From Bacteroides sp. (lineage in GTDB: Bacteria; Bacteroidota; Bacteroidia; Bacteroidales; Muribaculaceae), in contig JAAVDE010000010.1 in the NCBI GenBank assembly GCA_014801955.1, positions 1 to 58,342 on the forward strand: a stretch of DNA of 58,342 bases. Reading direction: 5' to 3'. The notes below the pieces were generated by a model. It ran no database searches. It had not been told where the DNA came from and worked only from the letters and a program-made list of their open reading frames with translations. This document shows, one piece after another, positions 42,262-52,400 of this stretch. The translations under genes were made by a program, and so were the position numbers. Position 1 is the stretch's first letter. Every line of letters starts with the position of its first letter.

Positions 42262-45030
42262 ATGAGATTCAAGCTTTTAATGCTCCTGACGCTCATCGCT
42301 GTGCTTCCGTCGCTGGCTCAAACGGCGGCTGTTAGCGGCACTCTTGTCGATAGCTATACCGGAGCACCCATTGCGGGAGCAACAGTGATGTTGCGCGAAC
42401 AAGGCATCCGTGCCGTTACCGGTCCGACCGGCAAATTCACAATTACTAACGCAAAACCCTCGAATGAAGACGTGCTGCTGATGGCGTTCGGCTATAACGA
42501 CGGCCAGCAGGCTATCATTCTCCAGAACGGCAAGACCGTTGACCTCGGAATCGTTAAGCTCATCAACGCCGACGAGCTGACCGATTTCTACGACGAGCAG
42601 CTGGATAATCTTTTCGACGAGCAGGCGCTCGACGACGAGGAGGGCACCGCCCAGAGCATCAATGCCCTGACCGGCGCATCGGACAATATTTATTATAATG
42701 CGTCGAACTATAATTTCTCGAACATGTATTTCCGCTTCCGTGGCTATGATTCGCAGTATCAGACCACCTATATCAACGGAATCAACATGAACGACCCCAT
42801 CCGTGGCCGTTTCAATTACTCGAGCCTCGGCGGCATGACCTCGCGCGCGTTCCGTAACCGCACGACCTCTATCGGCCTCGCCGCCGCCGACTACGGGTTC
42901 GGCAACGTTGGCGGTTCGTCGAACATTTCGACCATCACCTCTGACTATGCTCCCGGCTTCAACGGCTCGGTGGCCTACACCAACTCGAACTATATGCTCC
43001 GCGCAATGGCAACCTACGCAACCGGCATCAACAGCCGCGGCTGGGGCCTGACCGTAAGCGCCATCGGCCGCTATGCCAACGAGGGCGTTATTGAAGGCAC
43101 CTTCTATAATAGCGCGGGCCTGTTCCTGTCGGTTGAAAAGGTCTTTAACGCCAACCACTCGCTGACCCTCACCGCCTATGGCGCCCCGACCCAGCGTGCA
43201 ACCGCTTCCGCAACCTATCAGGAGGCCTATGACCTGGCCGGCTCGAACCTCTATAACCCCAACTGGGGCTACTACGACGGCGAAAAGCGTTCGTCGCGCA
43301 TCATCGAGAGCTTCGACCCCACGGCCATGCTGAACTGGATTTATGATAATAAGAAAGGTACGCGCGTCAACACCGGCGCCATGTTCCGTTCGGTCTACTA
43401 CTCTTCGTCGGCCATCAACTGGTTCAATGCCTCCGACCCCCGTCCCGACTATTATCGCAATCTCCCGTCGAACTTCTACTCCGACGGCGAACCCACCGAC
43501 CAGAGCGACTTTATTACCGAACTCTGGCGCAACGACGTTTCCGTTCGTCAGCTGAACTGGGAACGCATGGTGCGCACCAACGAGCTGAACAATATTGACA
43601 ACGCCGGTCGCCCCGACGCCGACAAAATCGGCTCGAGCTACATTCTTGAGAACCGCGTCAGCAACTCGCTGCAGTTCCAGATGGCAACCAACGTTAACCA
43701 CCGCCTGAACTCCTATATGACCCTCCAGGGCGGCGCCCACGCCGGCTATACCAAGGCCAGCTACTACAAAACCGTGCGCGACCTGCTCGGCGGCGAGTTC
43801 TGGCTCGATGTTGACCCCTTCTCGCAGCGCGAAATGAGCATCGTGCCCGACAATATGCAGAACGACCTGAACGACCCCAACCGCCGCGTTGGCGTCGGCG
43901 ACAAGTTCGGCTATAACTACGCTCTCCATGCAACCAAAGCCGGCGCATGGCTCCAGAACCAGATCACTCTGCCCCACTGGGACATCAACTACGGCCTGCA
44001 GATGGGCTACACCCAGTTCCACCGCACGGGCTACATGCGCAATGGCCGCGCCCCCGAAAACTCCTATGGCTCGGGCAAGGTTCACTCCTTTACCGAAGGC
44101 GCTGTCAAGGCCGGCGCAGTCTGGAAAATCGATGGCCGCAACTACATGATGGCCCATGCCGAATATGGCTCGCACGCCCCGATGATTGAAAACGTTTACA
44201 TTTCGCCCCGCATCAAGGACGAAATCATTGACAACCCGCAGTGTGAACGCATCCTGGCCGCCGACCTGACCTATGGCTTCAACTTCCGCAAGCTGCGCGG
44301 CTCGCTGACGGTTTTCAACACCGAATTTTATGGCGCAACCGAGCGCACCTCGTTCTTCGACGATAACGAGCAGGCCTACACCAACTATGTTATGCACGAC
44401 GTTCGCCGCCAGAACTGCGGCGTTGAACTCGGCCTGGCCTACAAGATTATTCCCTCGCTGACCGCAACCTTTGCGGGAACCGTTGCTTCCTATCGCTACA
44501 AAAACAACCCCGAGGGCGTCCGTTCATTCGAAAACGGTCTCCACGAAGACATCCACTCCATCGTTTACCTGAAGAACTATCGCGTCGGCGGCACTCCGCA
44601 GCAGGCCTACTCCATCGGCCTGGACTGGGCTGCTCCCAAGAGCTGGTTCCTCGGCGTCAGCGCCAACTGGATGCGCGACTCATGGGTGAAGCTCGCTCCC
44701 GTCTACCACGAAATCCAAACGACGCTCTGGCAGTCGTTCCCGACCTACAACGAAGCCCTTGCAATGCAGGAAAAGATTTCCGCTCAGGACAAGATGAACA
44801 ACGCCTTCTCGCTCAACCTTTCGATCGGCAAGCTCATCTACATCAACCGCAAGGTTTCGATGAACATCAACCTCAACGTTGACAACATCACCAACAACCG
44901 CAACATTATGCAGAACGCCTACCAGCAGGGCCGCATCGACCGCACCAACTGGAATCTTGAAAAGTATGCCAACCGCTACTCCTACGCTCAGGGCACCAAG
45001 GCATTCCTCAACATCGGCATTCGCTTCTAA
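42262..45030 (+). CDS. TonB-dependent receptor with carboxypeptidase-regulatory-like domain
   Basis: A 922-residue outer-membrane protein. Signal peptide 1-19. Residues about 24-95 form the CarboxypepD_reg-like barrel (VSGTLVDSYTGAPIAGATVM), typical of Bacteroidetes receptors, then an acidic stretch (DEQALDDEEGT), a plug-like part, and a barrel ending TKAFLNIGIRF, with the terminal Phe expected for outer-membrane insertion. It begins a cluster with two DUF5689 lipoproteins 24 and 9 bases apart, so it is the import partner of surface proteins of unknown ligand. No SusD partner is present, which makes a standard glycan system unlikely. Confidence 0.85.
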   Translation: MRFKLLMLLTLIAVLPSLAQTAAVSGTLVDSYTGAPIAGATVMLREQGIRAVTGPTGKFTITNAKPSNEDVLLMAFGYNDGQQAIILQNGKTVDLGIVKLINADELTDFYDEQLDNLFDEQALDDEEGTAQSINALTGASDNIYYNASNYNFSNMYFRFRGYDSQYQTTYINGINMNDPIRGRFNYSSLGGMTSRAFRNRTTSIGLAAADYGFGNVGGSSNISTITSDYAPGFNGSVAYTNSNYMLRAMATYATGINSRGWGLTVSAIGRYANEGVIEGTFYNSAGLFLSVEKVFNANHSLTLTAYGAPTQRATASATYQEAYDLAGSNLYNPNWGYYDGEKRSSRIIESFDPTAMLNWIYDNKKGTRVNTGAMFRSVYYSSSAINWFNASDPRPDYYRNLPSNFYSDGEPTDQSDFITELWRNDVSVRQLNWERMVRTNELNNIDNAGRPDADKIGSSYILENRVSNSLQFQMATNVNHRLNSYMTLQGGAHAGYTKASYYKTVRDLLGGEFWLDVDPFSQREMSIVPDNMQNDLNDPNRRVGVGDKFGYNYALHATKAGAWLQNQITLPHWDINYGLQMGYTQFHRTGYMRNGRAPENSYGSGKVHSFTEGAVKAGAVWKIDGRNYMMAHAEYGSHAPMIENVYISPRIKDEIIDNPQCERILAADLTYGFNFRKLRGSLTVFNTEFYGATERTSFFDDNEQAYTNYVMHDVRRQNCGVELGLAYKIIPSLTATFAGTVASYRYKNNPEGVRSFENGLHEDIHSIVYLKNYRVGGTPQQAYSIGLDWAAPKSWFLGVSANWMRDSWVKLAPVYHEIQTTLWQSFPTYNEALAMQEKISAQDKMNNAFSLNLSIGKLIYINRKVSMNINLNVDNITNNRNIMQNAYQQGRIDRTNWNLEKYANRYSYAQGTKAFLNIGIRF

Positions 45031-45054
45031 TCCACTTAGCATCACATCCAACCT

Positions 45055-46794
45055 ATGAAACTCAATAAATTCATTCCCGCGGTTGCTCTGCTTGGCCTGA
45101 TGGCTGCCGGAACCTCCTGCGACATGACGCCTGAACTGCCCCCGGTTGTCGGTCCCGACTATGGCCTGACAGTGCCCGAGGCTTCCATGACGATTCTTGA
45201 ATTCAAACAGCAATTTTGGAACGCCAACCCCAACTCTTGTGAGCAGATTGGCCTCGACGCCAACGGCGATTCGATTTATCTGCGCGGCCGCGTAGTTTCG
45301 TCGGACTCCGCCGGCAATATTTATAAGTCGCTCGTTATCCGCGACGAATCTGCCGCCCTGGCTTTCTCTATCAACAAGAGCGGCCTCTATAAGCTCTATC
45401 AATATGGCCAGGAAATCGTTGTTAACGTAACCGGCCAGTATGTGGGCACCTATCGCTCGCTCTTCCAGGTAGGCGGCGACGGCACCACCGAAACCTCCTT
45501 CGGCGACGCTGACCTCTTTGCCGCTCAAACCGTGCCTGCCGGCTGGGCCGACCCCTCGGCCGTTAAGCCGCTGACCGTTACCTGCGAGGACCTGAAAACC
45601 ATCAAGTCCTCGACCGAAAGCCTCCAGGAATGGCAGAGCCAGCTGGTTCGCATCGACGGCCTCACCTTTGAAAACGCCGGCCAGCAGTTCGCTCCCACCC
45701 AGAACGAAAGCCGCTATCTGCGCGACGCCGAAGGCAACCGCATTAACCTGCGCTGCTCCTCCTATGCCAAGTTTGCCAAAGACGTAATCCCCACGGGCAC
45801 CGGCTCCGTTGTCGGCATTCTCAGCTACTATGGCTCAACTACCGCCAATGCCGACTGGCAGCTGATGCTCATCAACATCAACGGCCTTATCGGTTTCGAC
45901 AAGGTTGAAAACGGCAACGGCGGCGAAAACGGCGGCGAAAACGGCGCCGGCTCCAAGGATGACCCCTACACAGTTGCCGCCGCTATGGCCAATAATTCCG
46001 GCACCGCCTGGGTTAAGGGCTACATCGTCGGCGCAATGAACACGTCCGATTCCAACAACTATGTGTTTGAAAACGCCGCTCCCTTCAGCGTCGTTGCCAA
46101 CATCTATATCGCCGCCACCCCCGACGAAACCAACACCGCCAACATGCTCCCCGTTCAGCTGCCTGCCGGCAACGCCCTGCGCTCGGCACTTAACCTCCAG
46201 GACAACCCCTCGAACCTGGGCAAGGAAGTGGTTCTCCACGGCGCGCTCGAAAAATACTTCGGCCAGCCCGGCATCAAGTCGACCGACGCTGCTATTCTCG
46301 ACGGCACTGAAATCGGCTCGGCCGGCGAAGACACTCCCGGCACCACCGCCGAATTCGTTCGCGCAACCTCGATTGCCGACGGCCAATATATCATCTGGTC
46401 CGACAACAAGGTGGGCCTGGCTTTCCAGGACGGCTACAACTACGGCTACATGCAGTCAGCCGACTGCACTCCCGCGGCCGACGGCGTTATCTCCGTTTCC
46501 GAAGCCAACCTCTTCACCTTTACTCTGACCGCCGACAAGGGCTGGACCATCGCCGACTCCCACGGCCAGTATCTCTATCAGGACTCCGAACACGACTCCT
46601 TCCAGCTCACCAAGTCGCCCGACCTCAGCAGCGACTACTGCTACTGGACCATCACGGCCGGCACCGACGGCTCGTTCGTTATCGTTAACTGCGGAACCGG
46701 CAAGACCATGCGCTATGATCCGGCCTACAAGACCTATGCCGCATATGCCGACGCTTCCAAAGGCTCAGCCGTTTATCTCTATCAATCCAAATAA
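45055..46794 (+). CDS. DUF5689/DUF6359 surface lipoprotein
   Basis: A 579-residue lipoprotein (lipobox GTSC, Cys22). Residues about 45-280 form a DUF5689 domain (ILEFKQQFW, YLRGRVVSSDSAGNIYKSL, VNVTGQYVGTYRSLFQVGG). A Gly/Asn/Glu linker (about 283-303) leads to one DUF6359 domain (DDPYTVAAAMANNSGTAWVK, to about 420). The C-terminal 150 residues (ATSIADGQYIIWSDNKVGLA ...) resemble a lectin-like beta domain. DUF5689 and DUF6359 are believed to be OB-fold-like and are often next to secreted nucleases or TonB receptors. Probably surface-exposed and part of the same system as the receptor. Confidence 0.82.
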   Translation: MKLNKFIPAVALLGLMAAGTSCDMTPELPPVVGPDYGLTVPEASMTILEFKQQFWNANPNSCEQIGLDANGDSIYLRGRVVSSDSAGNIYKSLVIRDESAALAFSINKSGLYKLYQYGQEIVVNVTGQYVGTYRSLFQVGGDGTTETSFGDADLFAAQTVPAGWADPSAVKPLTVTCEDLKTIKSSTESLQEWQSQLVRIDGLTFENAGQQFAPTQNESRYLRDAEGNRINLRCSSYAKFAKDVIPTGTGSVVGILSYYGSTTANADWQLMLININGLIGFDKVENGNGGENGGENGAGSKDDPYTVAAAMANNSGTAWVKGYIVGAMNTSDSNNYVFENAAPFSVVANIYIAATPDETNTANMLPVQLPAGNALRSALNLQDNPSNLGKEVVLHGALEKYFGQPGIKSTDAAILDGTEIGSAGEDTPGTTAEFVRATSIADGQYIIWSDNKVGLAFQDGYNYGYMQSADCTPAADGVISVSEANLFTFTLTADKGWTIADSHGQYLYQDSEHDSFQLTKSPDLSSDYCYWTITAGTDGSFVIVNCGTGKTMRYDPAYKTYAAYADASKGSAVYLYQSK

Positions 46795-46803
46795 TCCGAA
46801 GAT

Positions 46804-49281
46804 ATGAAGCTCTCAATATTCAAATCGCTCCTCGCGGCTGCCGCAGTTTGCGGCGCCGCCGGCCTCAGCGGCTGTCAGGACAGTTTCGACGACTGGGCCC
46901 TCCAGGCTCCCGTAGCGTCGGAAAAGGCCAACATTTCAATTCTCGATTTCAAGCAGGAATTCTGGTCGGACTCGCTCAACTATTGCCGCGAGATTCCCGC
47001 CCGCGCCGACGGCTCGCACTATATTGTCAGTGGCCGCGTAGTTTCGTCAGACGAACAGGGCAACGTTTTCAAGTCGCTCTATATTCAGGACGAAACCGCC
47101 TCGCTCCCCATTTCAATCAACCAATATAGCCTCTATATCGCCAACCGCGTAGGCCAGGAAATCGTTCTGGACCTGACCGGCATGTATGCAGGCAAGTATC
47201 GCGGCATGTTCCAGCTGGGCTTCCCGTCGTGGAACGAAAGCTTCGGCGTTACCGAAACCTCGTTCATGGCTCCCGAGTTCTTCAACTACCACCGCGAATA
47301 TAATGGCTATCCTGAACGCTCAAAGGTCGACACCATCGTTATCAACGACCTGTCGGAAATCAACTCCGACGTTATGAAATGGCAGGGTCAGCTGGTGCGC
47401 TTCAACAACGCAACCTTCGCCAACGGCAATAACCCCGCCGACAATCAGCTGGTCGACAAATATCACTCCAGCGGCTACAACCAGACGCTCAACGTCAATG
47501 GCGGCACGATGGCCGTTCGCTCGTCGGGCTACGCAACCTTCTGGAACATGAAGCTCCCCGCCGAGGCCTGCGACGTGGTCGGTATTCTCGGCTACTACCA
47601 GAGCAGCGAAAGCGCTCAGCCCGGAACCTGCTGGCAGCTCGTTCTCAACGACGCCAAGGGCATCATGAATATCGGCAACCCCACGGCTGAAGGCATCAAG
47701 TCCAAGCCCTACACCGTTGGCGAAGCCATTGCCAAGGCCGACGAAGGCTTCAGCGATCTCGCCTGGGTCAAGGGCTACATCGTTGGCACTCTCGCTCCCG
47801 AAGTAACCGACGTTACCTCCAACAGCGACATCCAGTGGGCCGGCACCGAACCCTACATCATGGACAACTACCTGGTGATCGCCCAGGAACCCGACGTTCG
47901 CGACTACACGCAGTGCATCCTCGTGCCGCTGCCCGCCGGCTCCTCGCTCTACACCTATGGCAACCTCGCCGACAACGAAGAACTGGCCGGCCGCACTCTC
48001 AACATCCGCGGCAAGTTCACCCGCCAGATGGGCATGCCCTATCTCGCCTCGAACGCCGGCACTCCCGAATCGTTCGAAATCGAGGGTGTTGTAGTTCCCG
48101 GCGGCAGCGACCCCGAACCCTCGCAGGGCGACGGCTCGGAAAACAGTCCCTACTCGGTTGCACAGGCTATTGCCAACAACTCCGGTACCGCCTGGGTCAA
48201 GGGTATCATCGTTGGCACGATGAACTCCAACAATAACTACACTCTCGAGGTAGCCGCTCCGTTCACCGTAGCTTCCAACGTTTACCTGGCCGATAACGCA
48301 AGCGAAACCAACACCGCCAACATGCTCCCCGTTCAGCTCGTCAGCGGCACCGACGTCCGCAAGGCCGTTAACCTCATGGATAACCCCTCGAACCTCGGCA
48401 AGGAGCTCACCATCGAGGGCACGCTCGAGAAATACTTCTCGCAGCCGGGCCTGAAGGCTCCGACCGCCTACAAGCTCGACGGCGCAGGTTCCACTCCGAC
48501 CCCGACTCCCACCCCCGGCAACGGCGATGGCTCGGAGGCCAATCCCTATGACGTTGCGTCGGCCATTGCCAACAACTCCGGCACCGCCTGGGTCAAGGGC
48601 ATCATCGTTGGCACGATGAACTCCAACAATAACTACACTCTCGAGGTAGCCGCTCCGTTCACCGTAGCCTCCAACGTTTACCTGGCCGATAACGCAAGCG
48701 AAACCAACACCGCCAACATGCTCCCCGTTCAGCTCGTCAGCGGCACCGACATCCGCAAGGCCGTTAACCTCATGGACAACCCCTCGAACCTCGGCAAGGA
48801 GCTGATGATTCAGGGCACGCTCGAGAAATACTTCTCGCAGCCGGGTCTGAAGGCTCCGACCGCCTATAAGCTCGACGGCGCAGGCAGCGAGCCCACGCCC
48901 ACCCCGACTCCCGGCGACACCACCGGCGACGGCACCGAGGCCAACCCCTACACCTGCAGCGACGTCGTTGCGCTCAACTCTCCCGGCACTTCGGCCTGGA
49001 TCAAGGGCTACATCGTCGGCGCCATGAACACTACCGGCTATAAGCTCGAAGTAGTTGCTCCGTTTACCGTAGCTTCCAACGTTTACCTGGCCGACTCCGC
49101 CACCGAAACTGATGAAAAGAAGATGGTTCCCGTTCAGCTCGTCCTCGATACCGACATTCGCAAGGCTGTTAACCTCAAGGACAACCCCTCGAACCTCGGC
49201 AAGGAGCTGATGATTCAGGGCAAGCTCGAAACCTACTTCCAGCAGCCCGGTCTGAAGACCCCCACCGCCTACAAACTCTGA
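46804..49281 (+). CDS. DUF5689 lipoprotein with four DUF6359 repeats
   Basis: An 825-residue paralogue of the preceding protein: lipobox LSGC (Cys24), DUF5689 (about 45-290) and four DUF6359 units starting near residues 300, 441, 573 and 707. Units two and three are nearly identical, from a recent 396-bp duplication, joined by Pro/Thr linkers (TPTPTPTPG). Each unit carries the 'NNSGTAWVKG(I/Y)IVG' block, the VASNVYLAD block and 'NPSNLGKEL'. The array suggests avidity in binding a repeating ligand. Last gene of the operon; a strong terminator follows 14 bases later. Confidence 0.82.
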   Translation: MKLSIFKSLLAAAAVCGAAGLSGCQDSFDDWALQAPVASEKANISILDFKQEFWSDSLNYCREIPARADGSHYIVSGRVVSSDEQGNVFKSLYIQDETASLPISINQYSLYIANRVGQEIVLDLTGMYAGKYRGMFQLGFPSWNESFGVTETSFMAPEFFNYHREYNGYPERSKVDTIVINDLSEINSDVMKWQGQLVRFNNATFANGNNPADNQLVDKYHSSGYNQTLNVNGGTMAVRSSGYATFWNMKLPAEACDVVGILGYYQSSESAQPGTCWQLVLNDAKGIMNIGNPTAEGIKSKPYTVGEAIAKADEGFSDLAWVKGYIVGTLAPEVTDVTSNSDIQWAGTEPYIMDNYLVIAQEPDVRDYTQCILVPLPAGSSLYTYGNLADNEELAGRTLNIRGKFTRQMGMPYLASNAGTPESFEIEGVVVPGGSDPEPSQGDGSENSPYSVAQAIANNSGTAWVKGIIVGTMNSNNNYTLEVAAPFTVASNVYLADNASETNTANMLPVQLVSGTDVRKAVNLMDNPSNLGKELTIEGTLEKYFSQPGLKAPTAYKLDGAGSTPTPTPTPGNGDGSEANPYDVASAIANNSGTAWVKGIIVGTMNSNNNYTLEVAAPFTVASNVYLADNASETNTANMLPVQLVSGTDIRKAVNLMDNPSNLGKELMIQGTLEKYFSQPGLKAPTAYKLDGAGSEPTPTPTPGDTTGDGTEANPYTCSDVVALNSPGTSAWIKGYIVGAMNTTGYKLEVVAPFTVASNVYLADSATETDEKKMVPVQLVLDTDIRKAVNLKDNPSNLGKELMIQGKLETYFQQPGLKTPTAYKL
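48127..48918 (+). repeat. internal 396-bp tandem duplication
   Basis: Segments 48127-48522 and 48523-48918 are near-identical at both DNA and protein level over the domain body (e.g. ggcacgatgaactccaacaa in each), offset exactly 396 bp (132 codons). A third, diverged unit begins at 48925 and a fourth lies before, so recent recombination produced the middle pair. Confidence 0.88.
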
Positions 49282-49294
49282 TTCAACAAAACCC

Positions 49295-49342
49295 CTTTAA
49301 TACGAAAAGGCTGCGCTCCACCGCAGCCTTTTCGCATTAAAG
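49295..49342 (+). terminator. terminator after the TonB/DUF5689 operon
   Basis: ctttaat (49295-49301) and cgaaaaggctgcg (49303-49315) pair with cgcagccttttcg (49322-49334) and attaaag (49336-49342) around ctccac: a 20-bp stem with one mismatch. The descending arm carries the T-rich run. It lies 14 bases past the stop and before the ileS promoter. Confidence 0.85.
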
Positions 49343-49351
49343 ACGTTGGAT

Positions 49352-49382
49352 TTTGCCGTGTGCGAATTTTTTTGTAATTTTG
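49352..49382 (+). promoter_or_regulatory. ileS promoter
   Basis: TTTG at 49352-49355, 19 bases, TAATTTTG at 49375-49382, 32 bases before the start codon. A full match to the consensus. No T-box or other leader fold is visible. Confidence 0.8.
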
Positions 49383-49414
49383 CGCATTGATTTAGATTTA
49401 AGTAGCTTCACTCT

Positions 49415-52400
49415 ATGAAATTTAACGAATATAAGAGTTCCGACCTGGTCGGAGTTAATAAGGAAGTTCTTGACCGATGGAACCAAATCGGTTTGTTTGA
49501 GCGCTCAATCGCTGAACGCGAAGGCGCGCCGTCGTTCGTGTTTTTCGAAGGCCCGCCGTCGGCCAACGGCCACCCGGGTATTCACCATGTTCTTGCGCGA
49601 ACGATTAAAGATATTGTTTGCCGCTATAAGACGATGCGCGGTTTCCATGTTAAGCGTAAGGCCGGCTGGGACACCCACGGCCTGCCTGTGGAGCTGGGCG
49701 TTGAAAAGACCCTTGGCATCACCAAGGAGGATATTGGCAAAAAGATTTCCGTCGACGACTATAACGCCGCCTGCCGCCGCGAGGTTATGAAGTTTACCGA
49801 TGAGTGGGAACATCTGACTTCGCTGATGGGCTACTGGGTGGATATGTCGGACCCTTATATCACCTATGACAACCGCTATATTGAGTCGGTTTGGTGGCTG
49901 CTGAGCCAGGTCTACGACAAGGGACTGCTCTATAAGGGCTACACTATCCAGCCCTATTCTCCGGCAGCAGGCACCGGCCTCAGCTCCCACGAGCTGAACC
50001 AGCCGGGATGCTACCGCGACGTTAAGGACACGACCTGCATCGCGCAGTTCACCTGCACCGACCCCATCGAGTCGATGGGCGGCTGGGGTACGCCCTGTTT
50101 CCTGGCGTGGACAACTACGCCGTGGACCCTTCCGAGCAATACGGCCCTCTGCGTTGGTCCGCAGATTGACTATTGTGTTGTCAGGACGTTTAATCCCTAT
50201 AGCGGCGAACCGATTTCGTGTGTGGTTGCCGAAGCGCTGCTCAACTCGGTGTTCAATCCCAAGGGGTGCGACGGCGATCTGGCCGCATATCAGAAGGGCG
50301 ATAAGATCGTTCCCTGGCAGGTCGTTGACCGCGTTAAGGGCGAGGCCCTCGTTGGGCTGCACTATCAGCAGCTCTTCCCCTGGGTTAACCCCGGCGAGGG
50401 TGCCTTCCGCGTGATTCCGGGCGACTACGTCACGACCGACGACGGTACGGGTATCGTTCACATTGCCGGCACTTTCGGCGCCGATGACTTGCGCGTCAGC
50501 AAGGCTGCGGGCGTTCCGCCGCTGCATTTGATTGACCGCGACGGCAATATCCGCCCGATGGTTGACTTGCGCGGACGTTTCTTCGTTATTGATGACCTCG
50601 ACCCGGAGTTTGTTAAAAACAACGTTGACACTGAGGCTTATGGCCGCTATGCAGGCCGCTTCGTGAAAAACGCCTATGACCCCGAGGCAACCGACGAGAC
50701 CGAAACCCTCGACGTTAGCCTCTGCATGGACCTCAAGCAGCGCGGCCTGGCGTTCAAAATCGAGAAGCATACGCATAACTATCCCCACTGCTGGCGAACC
50801 GATAAGCCGGTGCTCTACTATCCGCTGGACTCGTGGTTCATCCGCTCAACCGCCGTGCGCGAGCAGCTGATGAAGGCCAACGAAACGATTAAGTGGAAGC
50901 CTGCATCGACCGGCTCGGGCCGCTTTGGCAAGTGGCTGGAGAATCTCCAGGACTGGAACCTCAGCCGTTCGCGCTATTGGGGCACTCCGCTGCCGATCTG
51001 GCGCACCGAGGATGCGCGCGAGGAAATCTGCATCGGTTCGGTTGAGCAGCTCAGCGCCGAAATCGACAAGGCGGTGGCTGCCGGCCTGATGGCGTCGAAT
51101 CCGCTGACCGACAAAGGCTTCGTGCCCGGCGATTATTCGAAGGAAAACTACGAGAAGATTGATTTGCATCGCCCGTATGTCGACGACATTGTTCTTCTCA
51201 GCCCCTCGGGCAAGCCGATGCGTCGCGAGCTCGACCTGATCGACGTTTGGTTCGACTCGGGTGCGATGCCCTTTGCGCAGCAACACTATCCGTTTGAACA
51301 CAAAGAGGAGGTCGATAACGGCTCCGTCTATCCCGCCGACTTCATTGCCGAGGGCGTTGACCAAACCCGCGGCTGGTTCTTCACGCTCCACGCCATTTCC
51401 GGCATGGTGAAGAACTCCGTAGCCTATAAGGCTGTTATTTCCAACGGTTTGGTGCTCGACAAGTTCGGCAACAAAATGTCCAAGCGCCTGGGCAACGCCG
51501 TTGACCCCTTCGCAACCATTGAAAAGTATGGTTCCGACCCGCTGCGCTGGTACATGATCAGCAACTCCTCGCCCTGGGATAACCTGAAGTTCGACGAAGC
51601 GGGCGTTGTTGAGGTTTCGCGCAAGTTCTTCGCAACCCTCTTCAATACCTATAACTTCCTGGCCCGCTACGCCAACGTTGACGGCTTCGACCCGACGGCT
51701 CCGAAGATTGCCGTGGCCGAACGCCCGGAAATTGACCGCTGGGCAATTTCTCGCCTCAATACCCTGATTGAAACCGTTCAGTCGAATCTCGACGACTACG
51801 AACTGACGCCCGCCACCCGCGCTATCGGCGACTTTGTCGACGAACTGTCGAACTGGTATGTGCGCCTGAACCGCTCGCGCTTCTGGGGCAAGGAGATGAC
51901 TGCCGACAAGCTCGCTGCCTATCAGACTCTCTATGAGTGCCTCAACACGGTTGCACTGCTCATGGCTCCGATGGCTCCCTTCTATGCCGAGCGCCTGTAT
52001 CTCGACCTGAATCCCGGCGCCGAGAGCGTTCACCTGCAGCTGCAGCCTCAGGCCGACCGCTCGCTTATCGACACTCCGCTGGAGCAGCGCATGGCCATTG
52101 CCCAGCAGCTGACGTCGATGGTCCTGGCCCTGCGCCGCAAGGCGAACATCAAGGTTCGCCAGCCGCTGAGCAAGCTGATGATGCCGCTGGTCGACGAAGC
52201 CCAGCGCAGCCAAGTGCTCCCGATCGTTGACCTGGTGCTGAACGAGGTGAACGTTAAGGAGATGCAGCTGCTGAACCCGAGCGAAAGCGTTTTGGTTAAG
52301 CGCGTCAAGCCCGACTTTAAGAAGCTCGGCCCGGTGTTCGGCAAGCAGATGAAGCAGGTTGCCGCCGCCATTCAGGCAATGGAGCAGCCTCAGATTCTTG

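Noticed and set aside
48127-48918. CRISPR-like or IS-type repeat
   Set aside because: The repeat unit is an in-frame protein domain inside one gene, with no spacers or terminal inverted repeats.
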